Shown piece after piece: positions 4,377 to 7,498 of a DNA stretch of 7,498 bases. Source of the DNA: Candidatus Borrarchaeota archaeon (GTDB lineage: Archaea > Asgardarchaeota > Sifarchaeia > Borrarchaeales > Borrarchaeaceae); the NCBI GenBank assembly GCA_016840645.1, contig JAEORY010000183.1:1-7498 (forward strand). The letters run 5' to 3'. Numbering within the stretch: position 1 is the first letter of the stretch; each line of letters opens with the position of its first letter. The notes beneath the pieces are model-generated. The model did no database searches and was not told the DNA's origin. It saw only the letters and a list, made by a program, of their open reading frames with translations. A program made the position numbers and the translations under genes.

Positions 4377-5909
4377 ATGGTGCAAGCTACGATCAATACC
4401 AAATTGATGCAGGCAGTTCAAGATATGATTGGGGAACTTTCTACTAGCCTAGGTGAAGATAAATTATCGATTGATAAGCCTACAAGACTTGTTTATAGAA
4501 TTACTCACGGCCCTGAGGCGCTTCTACACGAAAGTCTAGATGACTTCACACCAGCAGCAATAGTGAGACCAACATCCACGGAAGACGTTCAAACGATCGT
4601 TAAACTTGCAGATAAGTATGAAGTTCCGATCGTACCTCAAGGTGGACGCACATGCACATATGGAGCAGAAGCTATGCGTGATTGCATTGTGATCGATACT
4701 GCTACAATGGATAAAATCCTTGAAATTGACGAAGGGAGTTATCGAATTACTGCTGAAGCAGGAGTGCGTGTTGTTGACTTTCATAGATACCTAGAAGAAA
4801 GAGGTTTCATGTGTGTAGACTTTCCAACGATGAACAAGGCGGCAACTCTTGGCGCGCGCGCTGCCCTTCATGGATATAACAAGTTTGAAAATCGCTGGGG
4901 GAGTTCAGCATCTCATATTAAGGGATTAGAAGTCGTCTTACCCAATGGAGAGGCTGTCTGGCTTGGTAGAGGAACTAGTAAACCTACAAAATCAGTTGTA
5001 GGGCTTAATATGATGGATCTCTTCATTGGATCAAGGGGAACTCTGGGGGTTGTTACTAAGGTAACTGAACGCTTTATTGATATGCCTCCTAGCTATTTAT
5101 ATGGAATTAGAGCGTTTAAGGACTACGAAGATGGGCTCAAGACATATATAGATCTTAGGAAACCTTTGAATGCAGGTCTTTTATGGAGATCGAAAGCATA
5201 TCATAGATGGTTTTTAAGTCAAGCTGTGAAGGGCATGCTTGAGATTGATTTCCCAGAAGACGTTGAAATGTTGGTGGATTATCATATTCTAGGCGAGCCT
5301 GATGTTGTTGAAAAAATGGAAAGACATGCTATACGGATAATGGAAGACCACAATGGGTTCTGGAGAGACGATATGCCACCCACTGATATTATAGGAAGAA
5401 TGCATGAGACAATAGAGAAATATATGGGAATGGGAGGGTTATGGAGCGATCGAGTTGTAAATGGAGGAATGGCTAATCGAATAATTCCTCTAGACCCGAT
5501 GATCCCTGATTCCAGGCTTTTAGAATATTACAAAGAATACCTGAAACTACTTCATGAAATAGAAGACGGTGAAAATTATCCCGCACTAGCAGATAGTATG
5601 AAAGTCCTAAATCCAGCAGGACCAGTCCCAGGAGATGTAGGCTATAGCAAGATATGGATACTGCTACTTGCCAATTGGAAAAAATGGGACAATGAAACGC
5701 GCAAAGAATTCAAAGACTGGTTCAGACGTCATGCTGAACTAGCATTGCGTTTTGATGGATCAATAACAGGCACTCATGGCTTCATACCGAGAGAAATGGA
5801 AGTTGAACTAGTAAGAAAAGAAGTCGGTGAGAAAGCCTACGAGTTCATGAAGATGATCAAAAAAACTATTGACCCAAAGAACATTATGAATCCTAAGGTA
5901 CGATTCTAG
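4377..5909 (+). CDS. FAD-binding oxidase/dehydrogenase, GlcD / D-lactate dehydrogenase family
   Basis: This 510-residue flavoprotein of the VAO/PCMH type should oxidise a hydroxyacid-like or related substrate and pass electrons to the adjacent Fe-S protein. The FAD_binding_4 domain covers about residues 60-240: 'VPIVPQGGRTCTYGAEAM' (P-loop of FAD, near 87-96), 'TATMDKILEID', 'GLEVVLPNGE' and 'GSRGTLGVVT' (218-227). The last has Arg where GlcD-type proteins mostly have Glu (GSEGTLG). The FAD-oxidase C domain ends with 'GSITGTHGF' (461-469) and 'KTIDPKNIMNP'. H467 aligns with the active-site His of 'SGEHG', but the Glu before it is Thr. The usual 'GGNIATNAGG' is 'GARAALHGYN'. The substrate is therefore uncertain: D-lactate, glycolate, another 2-hydroxyacid, or an alkyl-DHAP-synthase-like reaction. 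AGGGTG five bases ahead supports ATG 4377. The next gene follows after 14 bases. Confidence 0.9.
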   Translation: MVQATINTKLMQAVQDMIGELSTSLGEDKLSIDKPTRLVYRITHGPEALLHESLDDFTPAAIVRPTSTEDVQTIVKLADKYEVPIVPQGGRTCTYGAEAMRDCIVIDTATMDKILEIDEGSYRITAEAGVRVVDFHRYLEERGFMCVDFPTMNKAATLGARAALHGYNKFENRWGSSASHIKGLEVVLPNGEAVWLGRGTSKPTKSVVGLNMMDLFIGSRGTLGVVTKVTERFIDMPPSYLYGIRAFKDYEDGLKTYIDLRKPLNAGLLWRSKAYHRWFLSQAVKGMLEIDFPEDVEMLVDYHILGEPDVVEKMERHAIRIMEDHNGFWRDDMPPTDIIGRMHETIEKYMGMGGLWSDRVVNGGMANRIIPLDPMIPDSRLLEYYKEYLKLLHEIEDGENYPALADSMKVLNPAGPVPGDVGYSKIWILLLANWKKWDNETRKEFKDWFRRHAELALRFDGSITGTHGFIPREMEVELVRKEVGEKAYEFMKMIKKTIDPKNIMNPKVRF

Positions 5910-5923
5910 ATGGTGTGATCTAA

Positions 5924-7111
5924 ATGAGCGAAGAAATTGATGAACCCTTAACTTTAAAGGACCATGAGCCACAACTATGGACTTGTATTAATTGTTATTG
6001 TGGATTATGCATTGAAAGTTGTCCAGCCTATAGAGAGTTGAAAAATGAGGCTGTTTCGGCAAGAGGAATCTCTCAAGTTGCGCTGGGTATTTCTTGGGAT
6101 GAGATCAAACTCTCAGATTTATTGGATGATATCGTTTACGCTTGTACTGGGTGTAGATGGTGTGACTGGATTTGTTCACAAAATACTCCAATTAAAATCG
6201 TCCGAGAGGGCTCAAGAAAAACGAAAGTAAGTGGTGCAACTGTATCAGAAATTCTGAGATCCATGAAAGCAGAAGAAGGAACGATTCCTCCCGAGATTCG
6301 AGATGCTCTTAATAACATTGTTAAATATGGTAACCCCTATGCTGGTCCAAAGGCGCAAAAAGACAAATGGGTTGATGATCTGGGCATGAAAATCGATGGT
6401 TCAGAGACTATACTCTATGTAGGGTCAACGGTTCCATACGACGATAGGGCCGTCAGAGCTGCAGAAGCATTAATTAGTGTTTTTAAAAAGGCAGAACTCA
6501 ACTTTAGGATGCTTGGAAGCGAAGAAATGGATAGCGGTGCTTTTCCAAGAATGATGGGTGAAGAAGGTCTATTTTTTGAAATGATGGATCATAACTTAGA
6601 GACTTTCGAGAAATATGGAATTAAAAGAATAATTTGTCTCTCTCCTCACGATTACGACACTTTCACTGAATATTACTATGATATGGACAACATCGAGGTC
6701 AAGCATTATACAGAAGTACTCTGGGAAATGATTGATAGTGGCAAAATAGAATTTAATAACGAATTTGATCAGAGAGTCACATACCACGATCCTTGTTATT
6801 TGGGGCGACGAAGTGAAATATATGATGCTCCACGAAAAATATTGCAGAGCATACCAAAACTAGATTTCGTTGAAATGTATTTTACAAAAGAGAATGCGCA
6901 TTGTTGTGGTGGTGGAGGCACTGGACTCTGGCTTGATCTCCCTAAAATCAACATGGATATGACGCGTTCTGATGAAGCTAAAGAAAAAGACGTGGATTAT
7001 TTAGCTGTTGCATGTCCTATTTGCCTGCAGATGCTTGACAGTGCTATGAAGAGCAAGGATTATGAAATAGAGGTTAGAGACATTGCTGAAATTGTAGAAA
7101 AAGCAATGTAG
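5924..7111 (+). CDS. HdrD/GlcF-like Fe-S oxidoreductase with one intact and one degenerate CCG domain
   Basis: This is a 395-residue partner of the FAD oxidase, expected to carry electrons from FAD to a thiol/disulfide, quinone or ferredoxin acceptor. The N-terminal two-cluster ferredoxin domain has C21, C24, C26, C29, C33-P and then C74, C77, C80, C84. The first motif is oddly spaced (CINCYCGLCIESCP) and has five cysteines; the second ends C-S instead of C-P. The C-terminal CCG domain is complete, with C291, then C327-C328-G, then C364-P-I-C367, matching the CX31-39CCX35-36CXXC motif of HdrB/HdrD for a non-cubane cluster. The preceding CCG-like domain keeps the fold pattern but has S168, 'DSG' at 203-205 and 'CLSPHDYD' at 238-245 instead of the ligands. 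No membrane segment is seen. It forms an operon with the FAD gene, 14 bases apart. Confidence 0.88.
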   Translation: MSEEIDEPLTLKDHEPQLWTCINCYCGLCIESCPAYRELKNEAVSARGISQVALGISWDEIKLSDLLDDIVYACTGCRWCDWICSQNTPIKIVREGSRKTKVSGATVSEILRSMKAEEGTIPPEIRDALNNIVKYGNPYAGPKAQKDKWVDDLGMKIDGSETILYVGSTVPYDDRAVRAAEALISVFKKAELNFRMLGSEEMDSGAFPRMMGEEGLFFEMMDHNLETFEKYGIKRIICLSPHDYDTFTEYYYDMDNIEVKHYTEVLWEMIDSGKIEFNNEFDQRVTYHDPCYLGRRSEIYDAPRKILQSIPKLDFVEMYFTKENAHCCGGGGTGLWLDLPKINMDMTRSDEAKEKDVDYLAVACPICLQMLDSAMKSKDYEIEVRDIAEIVEKAM

Positions 7112-7131
7112 CCAATTATTTCTCTCTACCA

Positions 7132-7160
7132 TTTTTTTTTAATTTCTTTAAGAAAAAGAA
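7132..7160. terminator. Shared terminator region between convergent genes
   Basis: Nine T at 7132-7140, 20 bases after the HdrD-like stop codon, can end plus-strand transcription. On the minus strand the A-rich stretch 7150-7160 reads as a T-rich run just past the PorB-like stop. TTTCTTTAAGAAA in between is a short inverted repeat. The 63-base gap holds nothing else. Confidence 0.5.
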
Positions 7161-7174
7161 AGGTGATCTGCAGT

Positions 7175-7498
7175 CTACATTTCTGAGTGTTTGCATAGTT
7201 CGAGGAGTCTGTTCCATTCTTTATCGACGTATTCTTGAATGACATTAATGATTACTTCATTTTTTTCTGGCTTGAATAGGTGTCTGAGTCGTCCTTGATA
7301 CTTTAGATATTCTTCAATGGGAATCTTAGATGCTTTTTTATCTGGATGGTTTATAGTAAATTTGTGTCCATTATAGACCTCATACAAAGGAAAGAATCGT
7401 GATTCGACGGCCAAGCGAGCCACTTGAATGCTCATGCTAGTATCGAATCTCCAGCCTCTGGTGCAGGGTTGAATACAATGCACAAAGGCAGGACCCTT
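7175..7498 (-). CDS. porB: 2-oxoacid:ferredoxin oxidoreductase beta subunit (PorB-type), C-terminal part
   Basis: The 107 visible residues are the C-terminal end of the thiamine-diphosphate-binding beta subunit of pyruvate- or 2-oxoacid:ferredoxin oxidoreductase, which makes acyl-CoA from a 2-oxoacid, or the reverse, with ferredoxin as electron carrier. Recognisable family blocks are 'KGPAFVHCIQPCTRGWRFD', 'SIQVARLAVESRFFPLYEV' and 'IPIEEYLKYQGRLRHL', followed by the usual helical tail ending 'EWNRLLELCKHSEM'. The cysteine of 'QPC' lies where family members keep a cluster-ligand or conserved Cys. The TPP-binding GDG...N motif must lie beyond the window. The GTG at 7483 is an internal valine codon, since the frame stays open to the last base. 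The gene converges on the HdrD-like gene. Confidence 0.9.
   Translation of the reverse strand, partial: KGPAFVHCIQPCTRGWRFDTSMSIQVARLAVESRFFPLYEVYNGHKFTINHPDKKASKIPIEEYLKYQGRLRHLFKPEKNEVIINVIQEYVDKEWNRLLELCKHSEM

Noticed and set aside
4536..4784. Minus-strand cysteine-rich open frame inside the FAD oxidase gene
   Set aside because: The cysteines come from the reverse reading of GCA-type codons. The FAD-domain motifs on the plus strand are unmistakable.
7481..7483. GTG 7483 as the start of a 102-residue protein
   Set aside because: It is the valine in KGPAFVHC, an internal conserved block of PorB. The gene is simply cut by the window edge.

Overview
The window looks like part of the chromosome of an anaerobic archaeon. 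The evidence is an archaeal TATA box (TTTATATA) ahead of a small ArsR-type regulator, clear Shine-Dalgarno sites, and anaerobic redox families: a CooC-type Ni-insertion ATPase, an iron-sulfur flavoprotein, an FAD oxidase paired with an HdrD-like Fe-S protein, and the end of a 2-oxoacid:ferredoxin oxidoreductase beta subunit. The DNA is moderately AT-rich. Which archaeal lineage it is cannot be read from this window. A CooC-type gene suggests a carbon monoxide dehydrogenase / Wood-Ljungdahl background, now or in the past.

Left part (1-1964, + strand): a HEAT-repeat protein open at its 5' side, then a 210-base gap with a terminator-like hairpin, a TATA box and a 26-bp near-palindrome that is a good operator candidate. 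Next come an ArsR/SmtB-type repressor with a CxC metal site and a GcvH-like lipoyl carrier protein. The last two probably form a short transcription unit.

Middle part (2018-4239, - strand): an apparent operon reading pfpI/DJ-1-like gene, then a cooC-type gene, then an iron-sulfur flavoprotein. The cooC gene is broken. A 338-bp element (2964-3301) with an IS200/IS605-type right-end hairpin sits inside it, and computing its exact removal joins the two halves in frame into one 253-codon reading frame. That frame still has a TGA at the first Cys of the CxC metal-binding motif and two changes in the P-loop. The simplest reading is a decaying pseudogene. Selenocysteine at the TGA is a less likely alternative.

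Right part (4240-7498): a divergent promoter region with three copies of a TGCATAAA-like half-site, then an FAD-dependent oxidase and an HdrD/GlcF-like Fe-S protein that form a two-gene electron-transfer unit. The HdrD-like protein has one intact C-terminal CCG domain and one N-terminal CCG domain stripped of its cysteine ligands. Facing it from the other side is the C-terminal end of a PorB-type subunit, cut by the window edge. I saw no tRNA, rRNA or CRISPR array.
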